Made by a program: the position numbers and the translations under genes. Of a stretch of 64,000 nucleotides of DNA, positions 46,901 to 61,900 are shown in pieces. Every line of letters begins with the position of its first letter. The stretch's first letter is position 1. Where the stretch lies: contig OY294051.1 in the NCBI GenBank assembly GCA_958510825.1, positions 5,116,353-5,180,352 of the forward strand. Direction: 5' to 3'. The notes under the pieces were generated by a model that had not been told where the DNA came from, did not search any database, and worked only from the letters and a program-made list of their open reading frames with translations. The stretch comes from Brachypterus glaber (taxonomy: Eukaryota; Arthropoda; Insecta; Coleoptera; Kateretidae).

Positions 46901-49900
46901 AGATCTCAGTTTAAATTTTATATAATATATAAAATAGAATAACTACTAAATGATGTAAAATATTTTATTCTTGATAACATGAAATATTTAATAAGTTATA
47001 ATGAAATATATGTGGAAAATTTCTTAAAGTGCCAATAATTGGGGGTTTTACCCTAGTTCATCGTTTAGTAATAGGTCAAAAAAATGCTAGAATTGTAGTT
47101 TTATAAATTAGCTTAACTTATCGATATTTTTCAGAAAATGTTTTGTTGTTTTTTATGAACTTAAAACAAGGATTTTGTAGATTTATGGGAATATATGGAA
47201 AATTTGCATACACTGGTAAAATCCATGCAAAAGAACTTACAAACATGTCAAGACAATTTGTCAGAAATCCGTAACCTTCTTATCCCTTTCGCAAGAAAAC
47301 CACTTTTTGAACGAGTGGACGGTAAAAAAGACACCTTCTTAAATATCGATGACAGAGGTACTAAAATTGCAAAAAGACGAGCACTTATTACTGAAGCAAC
47401 TACCAAAACAGTTGATTTAATTAATGAAAATATGAAAATATTTCAAATGGAAGAAAACCAAGATAGTGAGAAATGGGTTAACTATATTAACTTTATTGAT
47501 AATATTGTTGTTAGTTACTTGTATCAATCTGTAGGATGTAGGTACGTATTACTTTTGATTTACCTTCATTTAATTACAACATTTTTAGTTGTTGATTAGG
47601 TAGTACTTTCATTTTTTGCATTTTATCTCCAAATTATTTAGTAAATAAAGTTTGTTTTTTAGCCTTGGTTATATAAACGAACATATGGATGAATCAAATA
47701 ACCTACCACCATTATTCGAGTCTCAGTTAAAACTTATGGAACCAAAAATAATATTTATCCCGTCATTAGAACCAAATGATCCAAACGGTTTTAAAACCCT
47801 GCTTAAGGAAATAACCATGGACATCACTAAAACAATTTCCATAGTTCCAAGATTTTCCAAAACAATTGAAACTACATACGAAGAAGAAATATCTTTAAAT
47901 GAGGATATTATAGATATTATAAATGATATAGAATCAAGCATAGATAAGTTAATAGAGGATGCTTATGAGTTTAGAGATCAGTTTCAAACTTACTCATACT
48001 TATGGCTAGATAATAGAGAAAATTACTTAAATCAGTTCTTAGATTATGGTAGACAACTCACAAATGAAGAAATAGATCTACTAATATTAAAAGATAGTGC
48101 TGCCCCAAAATTGTCACCTCCAAAAATGGAATGTTTCAGGGAGCAGATAGATAATTTTGAAAATCTTTACACAGAAGTTGAAAAAATGCAAACCGAAAAA
48201 ATATTTCATGTTTGGTTTAAAGTTGATGTAAAACCTTTTAAGCATGCATTATTAAACACGATTAGGAAGTGGGGTAACATGTTTGAGGAACACCTTGTAG
48301 ATAACGTTACGAAGAGTTTGAGTGAATTGGGACAATTTATAAGGTCGGTATTTTACATAATTATAAAAAACAATTTTTTTTTGTAAAAATGTTGAATCAT
48401 ATCAGTACCTGAGTATTGTATCTTAAAACTACATAAATTCAATAATGTATTGATTTGAGATATAACAGTTTAAAACTGAGGTTTAGACTAATATTTTTTA
48501 TAGAAAAACACACTTTTTTTTCAAACTTTTATTACAATTTTTTTTGTAAGGTCTGCTGATGAAGGTCTACAACAAACAGTCGCAGAAGGAGACTACGAAG
48601 CCTTGGTCAATGTTATGGGTTACTTGTTGCAAGTTAAAGAACGCCAGGTCAACACAGATGATATGTTCGGTCCATTAAAGGAAACTGTAGAATTGCTAAA
48701 ATTCTATGACCAAGACATCCCCGAAGAAATAAACGTATATCTTCAGGAATTACCCGAACAATGGAATAATACGAAGAAAATAGCTATTACTGTTAAACAA
48801 CAAGTTGCACCGTTACAGGTAATTTTATCACAAGGGCAATAAAATTTAAGACTTAATGCATAAAAGTCGACAGATTTTGACCTAAAATTTAATATGTAAG
48901 GCGTATATAATATAAGCCTAAAAGTTAACAACTTTTATCCCCTTTGTAGGCTGCTGAAGTTTCATTTATAAGAACAAGAATTGTTGATTTTGACGCTCAA
49001 ATAACAAACTATAGGGAATTATTTAGAAAATATTCATTCTTTGATTATTGCTGTAAAAATCCCTATAAAAAAATTGATATGGTGAATAGGGATATTAAAA
49101 AATTGGAGAAACAAATGAGAGGAATCCAGGAATCTGGTTCATTGTTTGAGGTTAATATTCCTGATTTTAAACTTCTCAAGCAATGCAGAAAGGATCTACG
49201 AATGTTAAAAGTAAGCTTATTAAATGTAACATTGTTTTAAAAATTATAATAATTATGTAACATAGTATGTTACTTTATGGTACTTTATAATTATTCCTCC
49301 CTTTTGAGTATTTTCGTTACGCTATTGAAATACTAAAAGTTGATTTGGCCCATATTATGCTTTAACCACCTACTTCTATCCAAGAAATTTAATCCCATCT
49401 ACTCAATTTAAGCCTGAGCAAACCGATAAAAAAATCGGCTGATATTCTGGGGATACTGAGGAACAAACCCAGGTCTCTAAATTGAAAGCTTAGGCCGGAA
49501 CCGTTGCAATGCTTTGAGCCATTATCCCTCATTATTTTGTAATAAATTGTGTAATATTTTATGTAACATATTTTGTAACATGTTATACAACATATTTTAT
49601 ACTACGTATTTTGTAATTTTAGCAACTCTGGGATTATGTAAAAATAGTCCACACGTGCGTTGACGACTGGAAAACAACTCCATGGAGAAAAATCGACGTG
49701 GAAAACATGGACATCGAGTGCAAAAAGTTCGCAAAAGAAATCCGCATGCTAGATAAAGAAATGAGGGCGTGGGACACTTACACTGGCCTAGAAGCTACGA
49801 TAAAAAATACACTTACGTCCCTTAAAGCAGTAGGGGAACTCCAAAACTCTGCTATCCGGGAGAGACATTGGAATCAACTGATGAAATCTACGAAGGTAAA

Positions 49901-52900
49901 ATTAAATTTATGTTACTTTTGGGGCGACAAAAAATTATTGTCATGTACATATTGTAAATAGCTTTAGCTTTAAAATTGTAAATAGCATTATCAAATAACA
50001 TAATTTGTTACAGAATTTAGCAGCCCTACCTAAGGAATTTGTAGTAAGTATTATTGCAAATATATTTTTAATGTTTAGCTTATTTCTTCTTCTTCTTCTT
50101 CTTCATTTTCTTCTTCCCTTCTTTCTAGTAGTATAGACTTTTATAAAATATTATGCTATAATAATGTTTTATCTGCAAGGCTTTAATATAAAAACATTGT
50201 TAAATAGATTGGTATGATATTAGGTTTTATAATATAAGATTATTAGTTGACTAATTTAATATTGTAGGATAGTGACAGTTTTATCTATATAATATCACTA
50301 AATTGCATCAAAATTGGAGTCAAAGTAGTGATAATTTGCACAAGAGTATTAAATTGATAAACATAGCCTGCTTTAATGGATTTAAACCTATGCACAGTTT
50401 ACAGCTATGTACTTACATATTAAAAAAAATATTGAGGTTTTATTTTATTAATTAAACTTGATTTTAATTAATTTGCTTATTTTTTTTAGAACAAAATAGT
50501 AATGGATCATAATACAACATTAGCCGACCTTTTGGAACTAAACTTACACGAATGCGAAGAAGAAGTAAAGAATATCGTAGACAAAGCCGTAAAAGAAATG
50601 TCCATGGAAAAGATACTTCGCGACTTGAACACAACTTGGTCTGCAATGGAATTTGAGCAAGAAACTCATGCAAGAACTGGTTGTACTCTTCTAAGAGCTA
50701 GTGAAGAGCTAATAGAGACCCTAGAAGACAACCAAGTTCAGTTACAAAATCTCATAACATCAAAATTTATAGCACATTTCCTAGAAGAAGTATCATCATG
50801 GCAAGAAAAATTAGGACTTGCTGACTCAGTGATAAGCTTATGGTTTGAAGTCCAGAGAACTTGGATGCACTTGGAGTCCATTTTTATGAGTTCGGAAGAT
50901 ATAAGGAAACAACTGCCAGTAGATTCAGAAAGGTTTGATGGGATAGATAAAGAGTTTAAACAACTGATGATAGATATGTCTAAAACATTAAACGTAGTAG
51001 ATTCTACAAATCAACCTGGACTTCTGGATATTCTAAACGTTTTGCAGAAAAATTTGATTCTTTGTGAAAAAGCATTAGCTGTTTATTTAGAAACAAAACG
51101 TTTAGCTTTTCCGAGGTTCTATTTTGTTTCTTCAGCGGATTTGTTGGATATTTTGTCAAATGGAAACCAACCTGAGTTGGTTGCTAAGCATTTAACTAAG
51201 TTATTTGATTCTATAGCAAGGTTAAATTTTGGTAAAGATGAAAACGGAGTTATAGACAAGAGTATTTATGGAATGTATGCTAAAGATGGAGAGTATGTTG
51301 AGTTTACTGAAAAAACTTGTTGCGATGGACCGGTAAATATTATGGATTATTTTAAATAAAACTATTTAGTTTGTATCTTGAAAGTTTATCTTTAATTTCT
51401 CTGTAATATAAAGACTCGTTGACTTAATATATGACTAAGTTTCCAAGTGACAAATACTATCAAACGTTTTAGAGAAATCGATATAAAAAAAATATACTAT
51501 TCGTTTTTTTAGGTTGAAGTGTGGCTTAACCGTATTCAAGACTCAATGAGAAAAACAATTAACAGTAACATAGGGGAAGCAGTACTATCATACGAAGAAA
51601 AACCTAGAGAGCAATGGCTATTTGATTTCCCCGCACAAGTTTCATTATGCGGCACTCAAATATGGTGGACAACTGAAGTCAACGTAGCATTTTCCAAATT
51701 AGAAGAAGGCTATGACAACGCCATACGCGATTACTATAAAAAACAAGTGTCACAACTAAGCACATTAATTTCTTTGCTTTTGGGAGATCTAAGTAGGCAA
51801 GACAGACAGAAAATCATGACAATTTGCACTATAGACGTACATTCTAGAGATGTAGTTAGCAAACTAATACAAATGAAGGTCGAAACTGCTTTAGCGTTTC
51901 AGTGGGTATCACAACTAAGACATAGGTGGTGCGAGAATAAGAAACACTGTTATGCAAATATATGTGATGCACAATTTAGATATAGCTATGAATATTTAGG
52001 TAACACTCCAAGATTAGTAATAACACCTTTAACGGATAGGTGTTATATAACACTGACTCAGTCTTTGCACTTAATCATGGGTGGCGGACCAGCTGGGCCT
52101 GCTGGTACTGGAAAAACAGAAACAACAAAAGATTTAGGCAGAGCTTTGGGGATTTCTGTGTATGTTTTCAACTGTTCTGAACAAATGGACTATAAAGTAA
52201 GTAAAATAATAATATTGAATATTTTTATTAGTTTCCCTTTTTTTCATTTCAGTCATGTGGTAATATTTACAAAGGACTTGCACAGACTGGAGCTTGGGGA
52301 TGTTTTGATGAATTTAATAGAATTTCAGTTGAAGTATTATCTGTGGTAGCAGTTCAGGTAAAATCTGTTTTGGATGCTATAAAAAATAAAAAGAAAACCT
52401 TTGACTTTATGGGTGATCCTATACAACTAGTACCAACTGTAGGAATATTTATTACTATGAATCCAGGATATGCGGGAAGAACTGAACTACCAGAAAATCT
52501 TAAAGCTTTATTTAGGTAAAAGGATTTATTATTCCTGGTTAGTCGATTAATATTACACAGTCCTTTATTTGTAGACCATGTGCTATGGTAGTTCCAGATT
52601 TTGAGTTAATTTCAGAAATTATGTTAGTAGCAGAAGGATTTCAAGAAGCTAAGATACTTGCTAGGAAGTTTATTACTCTATATACACTTTGTAAGGAACT
52701 TTTATCGAAACAGGATCACTACGATTGGGGACTAAGAGCTATCAAATCTGTTTTAGTCGTTGCTGGCTCTTTGAAAGTAAACATAAACGAATTTAAGATT
52801 TTTTCATGCAAACTTTTTATACATTATTTTTTTAGAGAGGGGACCCAGAAAGACCTGAAGAAGAAATACTAATGAGAGCTTTACGTGATTTCAACATACC

Positions 52901-55900
52901 AAAAATCGTAACAGACGATACTCCGGTATTTATGGGCCTCATAGGTGACCTATTTCCAGCTTTGGAAGTCCCAAGAAAACGTGACGTTGAATTTGAACGT
53001 ACCGTTAAACAAGCAGCTATCGATTTGGTACTACAACCAGAAGATAATTTTATTTTAAAGGTTGTGCAACTTGAAGAATTATTAGAAGTGCGGCATTCTG
53101 TTTTTATTGTTGGCAACGCTGGAACAGGTAAAAAAAAGTTACTGAACAAGTATACTTTCCTGTTTTGTAGAAAATCCATCCTTATCTAGAAAGTACCTAT
53201 CTTTTAATTTTTTTAGGTAAAACTCAAGTATGGAAGACCTTATTTAGAACATACGTTAACATTAAACGTAAACCCATTTACAACGACCTAAATCCAAAAG
53301 CAGTTACAAACGACGAGTTATTTGGAATTATTAATCCAGCCACTCGAGAATGGAAAGATGGTCTACTTTCTGTCCTTATGAGAGATCAAGCTAACCTAAC
53401 AGGTGATAATCCAAAATGGATCGTTTTAGATGGAGATATTGATCCTATGTGGATAGAATCTTTAAATACGGTTATGGATGATAATAAAGTACTTACGTTA
53501 GCTAGTAATGAAAGGATAGCTTTAACTCCTGCGATGAGATTGTTGTTTGAAATTTCTAATTTGAGGACTGCTACTCCTGCAACTGTTTCTAGAGCAGGCA
53601 TTCTTTATATTAATCCGCAGGATCTTGGTTGGAACCCGTAAGTTAATTGAATTTTACTTTTATAATTAGAATAATATTTCTTAATACAAAGATACTCTTT
53701 CAATTTGATAATGTGTAACAAATTGTGGGCATGATTTCGCCCAGCTTAGACAGTCAAGAGACCTAACCCGAAGGACCAATGTACACTACATAACTAATGA
53801 GCTCTTTCACGAGAATAGTGGATTTTAACTGACTCCAGTAGCAAGTCTTCAAATAAAAAATTGTGCAAAATTATAAAATACTTACAATATTATTCGGTTT
53901 TCTACTTTTTGTTATATGGTTCGTTTTAGATTTGTAACAAGTTGGATCGAATCAAGAACCATCCAATCAGAAAAATCCAACCTTATTATGTTATTCGACA
54001 AATATATACCAATATGCCTTGAAAATATCAGAACCAGATTTAAAAAAATAACGCCAATTGCTGAAATAGCCCATATAACAATGCTTTGCCATTTACTGGA
54101 TTGCGTTTTGACACCTGAGAATATTACTGCGGAGTCGCCCAAGGAATGGTTTGAACTTTATTTTGTTTTTTGCTGTGTATGGGCCTTTGGATCTGCTATA
54201 TATCAAGAACAAGTAATTACCAGTCTACAGATAAAACTACGATTATTAGAGGATATTAATATTTAATTCTAACATTATAACTACAATAATATTAATAGCT
54301 TCTTTGCTTATATTCAAATCCACAGACTTTAATGTTTAAGGCTTAGTTAACGTAGCAAAATATTTTTTTAATTATTTTTCTCTTTGATTAAAAAATAATT
54401 TTTTTAGGCTGTAGATTATCGTGTTGAGTTTACAAAATGGTGGGTAAATGAATTTAAGACTATTAAGTTTCCAACAGGTGGTACTGTATTTGATTACTAC
54501 ATTGATACTGAAACAAAACAATTTTTACCCTGGACTGAAAAACTCAGCAGATTTGAGTTGGATTCTGACATACCACTACAAGTGAGAAACTGTTCATTAA
54601 TAGATTACAAACTATTATCTTATAATACCTAAGAAAAAACTAAAACCTGGATATGGAGGTTTTATCAACACAAGACGTTCCCAGCTTTATTTATTAATAT
54701 AGAGAGAGGTAATAATTAATTAATTTTTTAGGCTGTACTGGTCCATACATCAGAATCAATTAGAGTTCGATTTTTCCTAGATCTTTTAATGGCAAAGCGT
54801 CATCCAGTTATGTTAGTAGGCAACGCAGGCTGTGGAAAGACGGTCTTGATCAGTGAAAAGCTCTCATCTCTATCAGAAAGCTACACTATATCCAACGTAC
54901 CTTTTAATTTTTACACAAGTTCAGAAATGCTTCAAAAAATTTTGGAAAAACCTTTGGAGAAAAAAGCTGGTAAAAATTATGGACCACCTGGAAATAAAAC
55001 CCTAATTTATTTTATAGATGATATGAACATGCCAGAAGTAGATACGTATGGTACTGTCCAGCCGCATACGTTGATTAGACAACATTTAGATTATAAACAT
55101 TGGTACGACAGAAACAAACTAACTTTAAAAGACATCCATAATTGTCAGTATGTATCTTGCATGAACCCTACTGCTGGAAGTTTTACTATAAATCCCAGGC
55201 TTCAGAGGCATTTTTACGTTTTTGCAATTAATTTTCCCGGAGTTGATGCGTTGTTTACAATTTATAACGCAATTTTGAGTCAACATCTTGGAAATATTGA
55301 GAATAAATTTAATTCTGTTGTGACTAAACTTTCGGATAATATTGTGGCTGCTTCTGTTGCGCTGCATCATAAAGTCTCGCAAATATTTTTACCTACTGCG
55401 ATTAAGTTTCATTACATCTTTAACCTAAGAGATTTGTCTAATATTTTTCAGGTGAGTAAACAGGGATATAAAATGTTATTTCCTCTGATTTTAAAACCCA
55501 AATTATCCCTACGAATAGAAATTTTAAGTTATTAACTTGACAATCATAATTATTATGATGGCAGCTATTTAAAATTGTTGCATTTTTCAGGGATTATTAT
55601 TTTCGACAAATGATTCTGTAGTCCAGCCAACTGACCTAGTACGTCTCTGGATACACGAATGTCAGAGAGTCTATGGAGATAAGCTCACGGAAGAAAAGGA
55701 TATTGATGCCTTTTCCAAATTACAGATGGATATATTTAAAAAGAATTTTGAGGTAAACTTAAAAGAATATTCCTGCAACACTTATATCAGATCATGGTTT
55801 CCATTATATTTATTTTTTAACAATTTCATAGAAAAACGTATTATTTTTTAAAAATTCTGTATTCTGTATCTGGATCTGTATCTGTATCATATAAATTAAT

Positions 55901-58900
55901 CCGCTATCTTTAATTCTCTGCTTAATATCATAGAATTAAAGCTGCTATCTTTAATTCTGTGTTTAATATAACATAATTAAATCCAATATCCTTAATTGTT
56001 ATAATATTATAGAAATAAATCGCCGCCATCTTTAATTTTGTGTTTAATATCATAGAATTAAATTGCTGCCATCTTTAATTCTGTGTTTTAAATCATCGAA
56101 TTTAATTGTCACTATCTTTAATTTACAAAATTAAACATTTAATTTTGTTAGTTTAAATACAGAATAAAATATGGCGTCGATTTAATTTGATGATATTAAA
56201 CACAGAATTAAAGATGGCGGCAATTTAATTCTATGATATTAACCACAGAATTAAAGATATCAGTAGAATTATCTTATTCTACAGATTCACATTAGCTATG
56301 TTCGTTCTTGCCGCTCAGTGCTACACTTTCGGGCCAACCAAATAAATACTGTATTTGTTGTATGAAAAACAAATACAGTATTTATTTGGTTGGCTGGAAA
56401 GTGTAGCACAAATGAGATAGAGATAAGGTAGACGTCTTTTGTTTAATAATTCTAGTTGTAGAGAGCTCCATTAAAGATGGTGGCGATTTAGTTCTATGAT
56501 ATTAACCACAGAATTAAAGATATCAGATTTAATTATATGTTTTTAAATAATGAATTAAATAAAAAAAATTAAAAATAATTAGTGTGGCACTTCTACGCTT
56601 TCGTAATTTAATTTTTTGTAATTTTGTTTTTTTTTTTTCAATTTGATGATATTAAACACAGAATTAAAGATGGCGGCGATTTAGTTATATGATATTAACT
56701 ACAGAATTAAAGATATCAGATTTAATTCTATGTTTTTAAATAAAGAATTAAATAAAAAAAATTGAAAAATAATTAGTGTGGCCCTTCTACGCCTTCGTAA
56801 TTTAATTTTTTGTTTTTTTTTCAATTTTTCAATATTTAAATTAATTTTAGGAGATAGATGAGTCTGTAGTATTCGAAAAACCAAATATTTATTGCCATTT
56901 CGCTGCTGGCATAGGTGAACCCAAGTACATGCCGATTACAGATTGGAGTGCTCTTACCAAGTTACTAACTGAAGCTATGTTAAGCTACAATGACTTAGTT
57001 GCAGCTATGAATTTGGTTCTTTTCGAAGATGCAATGATGCACGTGTGTAGGTAGGTGCTCCATCTAGTGGAGATTCTTGGTAGTAGGTATATTTTATTAA
57101 AAACTTAATAAAACATATTTTTTGCACGACCAAGACTAAAACCTAATTTTACGCTTTCATTTTCGGGACTAAACTTGCCGTTTTTCTCCCTAGGAATAAA
57201 AATTACGGCAACTTTGATAATATTAAAATATTATACTTACTATGTCCCTTGCATTTCTGTTTCCCTCGCTCGCTACGCTCTCTCAGGAAACACTAATGCA
57301 GCGGGACTAAAACAGCCAGTTTAGTACCTTGGTATATAAATAACTATTGTTGCCTAGTAAGTTCAGGTGCAGCACGAAAATGCTTGATAGTTTTTCTTTA
57401 CGATAATTTTACTATTATTAATATTTAGTAATAATAATTATTTTTTATTTAGGATAAACCGTATTCTTGAATCACCAAGAGGTAGTTCCCTCCTTGTTGG
57501 AGTAGGAGGGAGCGGAAAGCAATCCTTGTCCAGACTAGCAGCCTTTATATCCTCTTTAGAAGTCTTCCAAGTCCAATTAAAAAAAGGATACGGCGTCTTT
57601 GATCTTAAAAACGAACTATCAATGCTTTATATGAAAACCGGCCTTAAAAACGTTGGTATCATGTTCCTTATGACAGATGCTCAAGTACCAAATGAGCAAT
57701 TCCTAGTGCTTATCAACGATATGCTAGCTTCTGGGGAAGTCCCAGACATGTTCCCTGATGATGAAATCGAAAATATAATAGCAGGAGTGCGAAATGAAGT
57801 CAAAGGCGCAGGAATACTTGATTCCCGGGAAAATTGTTGGAAATTCTTCGTGGATCGTGTTAGAAAACAGTTGAAGCTGGTTTTATGTTTTTCGCCCGTT
57901 GGGTCTACGTTGAGAATAAGGTCAAGGAAGTTTCCCGCTATAATTAATTGTACACAGATTAATTGGTTTCATGAATGGCCGCAAGAAGCATTGGTGTCGG
58001 TCTCTATAAGGTTTTTACAGACGCTACAGGAACTTCCTGTAAGTATTTTAAATATGATTTAGCCTTTTTGTAACACTATTTTGAATTACTCTATATTATA
58101 CAAGCATAATTTACCTCTAAAAGTTTGAAAATTTTAAAATTAATATTTATTTACTATTTTAGAATGATCTTAGAGACTCAGCAGCCAGGTTTATGGCTTT
58201 TGCTCACACATCAGTTAACTCGATATCAAAATTATTTTTACAAAACGAACGTAGATATAATTACACCACTCCAAAATCATATTTAGAACAAATAAACCTA
58301 TACTCAAAATTACTGTTACAAAAATCCAAAGAACTAAAAGTAAAAGTAGAACGATTAGAAAACGGTTTGGATAAATTAAAAAGTACAGCCAAGCAAGTAG
58401 ATGAATTAAAAATCAAGCTAGCCGTTCAAGAAATCGATTTAAAGGAGAAAAACGATGCAGCTGATAAACTAATAGAAATAGTAGGAATAGAGACAGAAAA
58501 AGTATCCATAGAAAAACAACTTGCAGATGATGAAGAGGAAAAAGTAGGTATGATAGCTGAAGAAGTATTAAAGAAACAAAAAGATTGTGAAGAAGATCTC
58601 TTAAAAGCAGAACCAGCTCTGCTAGCAGCTCAAGAAGCTTTAAATACTTTAAACAAAGCCAACTTGACAGAATTAAAATCGTTTGGTTCACCTCCGGGAG
58701 CTGTGACTAATGTCACAGCAGCTGTTATGGTGCTATTGGCTCCAGCTGGTAAAATACCGAAGGACAGAAGCTGGAAAGCGGCCAAAATTACTATGGCGAA
58801 AGTTGATGCATTTTTGGATGCTCTTATTACATATGACAAAGAAAATATTCATCCGGATGTTATTAAAGCTATAGAACCTTATTTAAAGGTATTTTTTACT

Positions 58901-61900
58901 TACTTTTTACATAATTTTATAAATACTAAAAAGTATTTATAAAATTGTTATATTAGAGACATATTGTTGGTTTTAATATATTTTGGAATCTCTAAGATAT
59001 TTGCCTACTATCTTGGCCTTTGCAATTAAATAACTATTTACTTTTAAAAAGAGGGAAAAAACAATTTTGAAATTTCACTCAAAAACTAAGAATATACTTT
59101 TTCAGGATTCTGAGTTTGAACCGGAGTTTATCAGATCAAAATCGGCAGCTGCAGCTGGGTTGTGTGCTTGGGTTATTAATATTATCAAGTTCTACGAAGT
59201 TTATTGTGATGTAGAGCCTAAGAGAAAAGCATTGGCAGCTGCAAATGCTGAATTAGCTGCAGCACAAGAAAAACTTGGTATTATAAAGAAAAAAGTTTCG
59301 GTAAGAGGGCTTGAGTTTGCACTATGTACTTGCCTAATATCTAAAGACAATTTTTCCTTAGCGGAACAAAAACGTTAAAATTTGTGTTTGCGCTCTATAA
59401 TTTAAAAACCCTGTATAAGTATTCTCATTAACATTGTCAAAGAAAATAAATATTTATAATTAAAAAGTATTATTTACTTACCGTTAGTGAATTAAATTGA
59501 CAGAATGTGACTTAATTAAAATTGACACTCACTTAAAAAAACATAGTTTTTACCAAAAACAGATAATAAATTTAAATTACTATGTTTAGGATACAAATCT
59601 ATTACAACAAATACAATCCATATTAATTATTAAAATAATAATTAACAAAAATCAAAAATACTAATTACATACTAATAAATGCAACGACTTTGTTACGCTA
59701 AGGAAAAATTATATTAAACAAGTACGTAGTGCAGAGTAGAGTAGTGTGGAATAGAGATGTTATGGAATAGAGAAATGTGGAATAGAGATGTTTGGAATAG
59801 AGAAATGTGGAATAGAGATGTTAAAATGCCTTGAGTTTTAAGATAATATGATAAAATGCTATTTGACCGTTTTTCTTTTTTTTAGTCTTTGGAAGAACAG
59901 TTGGCTAAGCTGACAGCAGATTTTGAGAAAGCAACTACAGAAAAACTATTATGTCAGCAAGAAGCGGATGCTACAAATGCCACTATTTGCCTGGCTAATA
60001 GGCTTGTTGGAGGATTGGCTAGTGAAAATGTGAGATGGGCTGAAGCAGTCAATAAGTAAGTATACTTTCCTGATTTAAAAAATCTATAACTTAACACAAA
60101 TAAGAAATATATATGTGACTATTTTACGAAGAAAGGGTTAATAATTTTTCCTTGATTTTTAATATTTTACATTTAGACCTAAGGCTTTCACGGTTTGACA
60201 TATTCATAGAAGACCTGAAACTGTGATATACAAGGTTATATTGTAATAATGACGGTAAAATTATAAGGTAATGTTTTATTTTTAAGCTTTATTAAAATGG
60301 GTACAATGATGCCAGGAGATGTATTACTAACAACAGCATTTATATCATATGTTGGTTGTTTTACAAAACAGTATAGATTTGATTTAATTCATAAAATGTG
60401 GTTGCCATTCCTAAAGAACTTAGACGTAAGTGCAGAAAATGCAGAGTAGGTTTTGAAAAAAAAATGAATTCAATATTTTTTAATGGTATTTTTTGTAGCC
60501 TCCTGTTCCAATAACTGAGGAACTAGATCCGCTTACACTTCTTACCGATGATACTATTATAGCAAAATGGCACAACGAAGGACTTCCTAGTGATCGCATG
60601 TCCACAGAAAATGCAACAATTTTATCGAATTCGGATAGGTGGCCATTAATGATCGATCCCCAGGTAAAGATGGCGTGCTTAAGGCTAAATCTATTTGTTC
60701 CTTCTCATTAATATTATACACAAATAAGGCAAAGTAACTTAGATTTAAACCAAGATGACTTTTTAAAGTTATCTTGATTAAAACATTTTATTTTTAACAC
60801 CTAGGGAACGTTCAAGTATTACGTAACGCTTCTAGGGAGGGAAGGGGGGGGTGTTGGGTCATTTTGGAGTGTTACTCCCATGTTAATGGTATAGGAAAAT
60901 ATCGTTACAGGGGGGGGGTCCAAAATGGTCAAAATTTGCGTTACGTAATACTTGAACGTTCCCCTATGTATTCTTTTCTTTAGGTAATTATCTCCTGCCA
61001 TATAATAGAAAGTAAATTTCTGGTTTTGTTGGTTTAAAGTTTAAGAAAACTAATTTTTATTTATTTTTTTTATTTAGCTGCAAGGTGTAAAATGGATAAA
61101 ACAAAGATATGGAGAACAACTTACCGTAATACGAATGGGCCAAAAAGGATTTTTGGATGAAATTGAAAAATCTATTACCTTGGGATCAGTAGTTTTATTT
61201 GAAAATATCGAAGAAAGTCTGGATCCAGTATTGGATACACTTCTTGGAAGAAATTTGCTCAAGAAAGGAAAGTAAGTAAAACAATAATAGTAGCAATACA
61301 TTTATTTTTATCTTATATGTTTTAAAATTTTAATATTTTTTAGAGCCATAAAGATAGGTGATAAGGAAATCGAATACAATTCCAGCTTTCGGTTAATTTT
61401 ACAAACGAAACTGGCTAATCCACATTATAAACCAGAAATGCAAGCGCAAGCTACTTTGATCAATTTTACAGTTACCAGGGATGGTTTGGAAGATCAACTT
61501 CTTGCTGAAGTTGTTAAAGCAGAAAGACCTGACTTGGAAGAACTCAAGGTAATTTTTTAATTGTGTTTTTTCTTCTTTTGCTTTAAAATAAAGTATATTT
61601 TAAAAATTTTATCTTTATTTTTATGAACTTGTAGGCGGATTTGACAAAGCAACAAAACGACTTTAAAATAATGCTAAAAAGTTTAGAAGACGACTTATTA
61701 TCCCGACTGTCTTCTGCTGGTGGCAATCTTCTAGGAGATACAACTTTAGTCGAAAACCTTGAAACAACTAAAAAAACAGCTGCTGAAATAGAAGAAAAAG
61801 TAGCAGAAGCAAAGCTTACTTCGATTAAAATTGATCAGGCCAGAGAGCACTATAGACCAGCTGCTGCTAGAGCTAGCTTGTTATATTTTATTTTGAACGA

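Larger units (their letters stand above)
37954..48343 (+). other. Dynein exons 1-11: N-terminal tail
   Basis: Residues 1 to about 1110. The tail dimerises with the other outer-arm heavy chain and binds intermediate chains (family knowledge). It starts [19 protein letters not shown], directly at the conserved N-terminal block, with no room for a longer N-terminus before repeat DNA. Landmarks include NPKNHEDWP and [14 protein letters not shown] (exon 3), YLTPLRKHI (exon 4), [11 protein letters not shown] (exon 6), MPPVAGTL (exon 8) and [12 protein letters not shown] (exon 10). The introns here are the longest of the gene and hold most of the transposons. Confidence 0.9.

Noticed and set aside
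58413..58839. Leucine-rich minus-strand ORFs opposite the dynein stalk
   Set aside because: Shadow frames antisense to the lysine/glutamate-rich coiled coil, which naturally read as leucine-rich.
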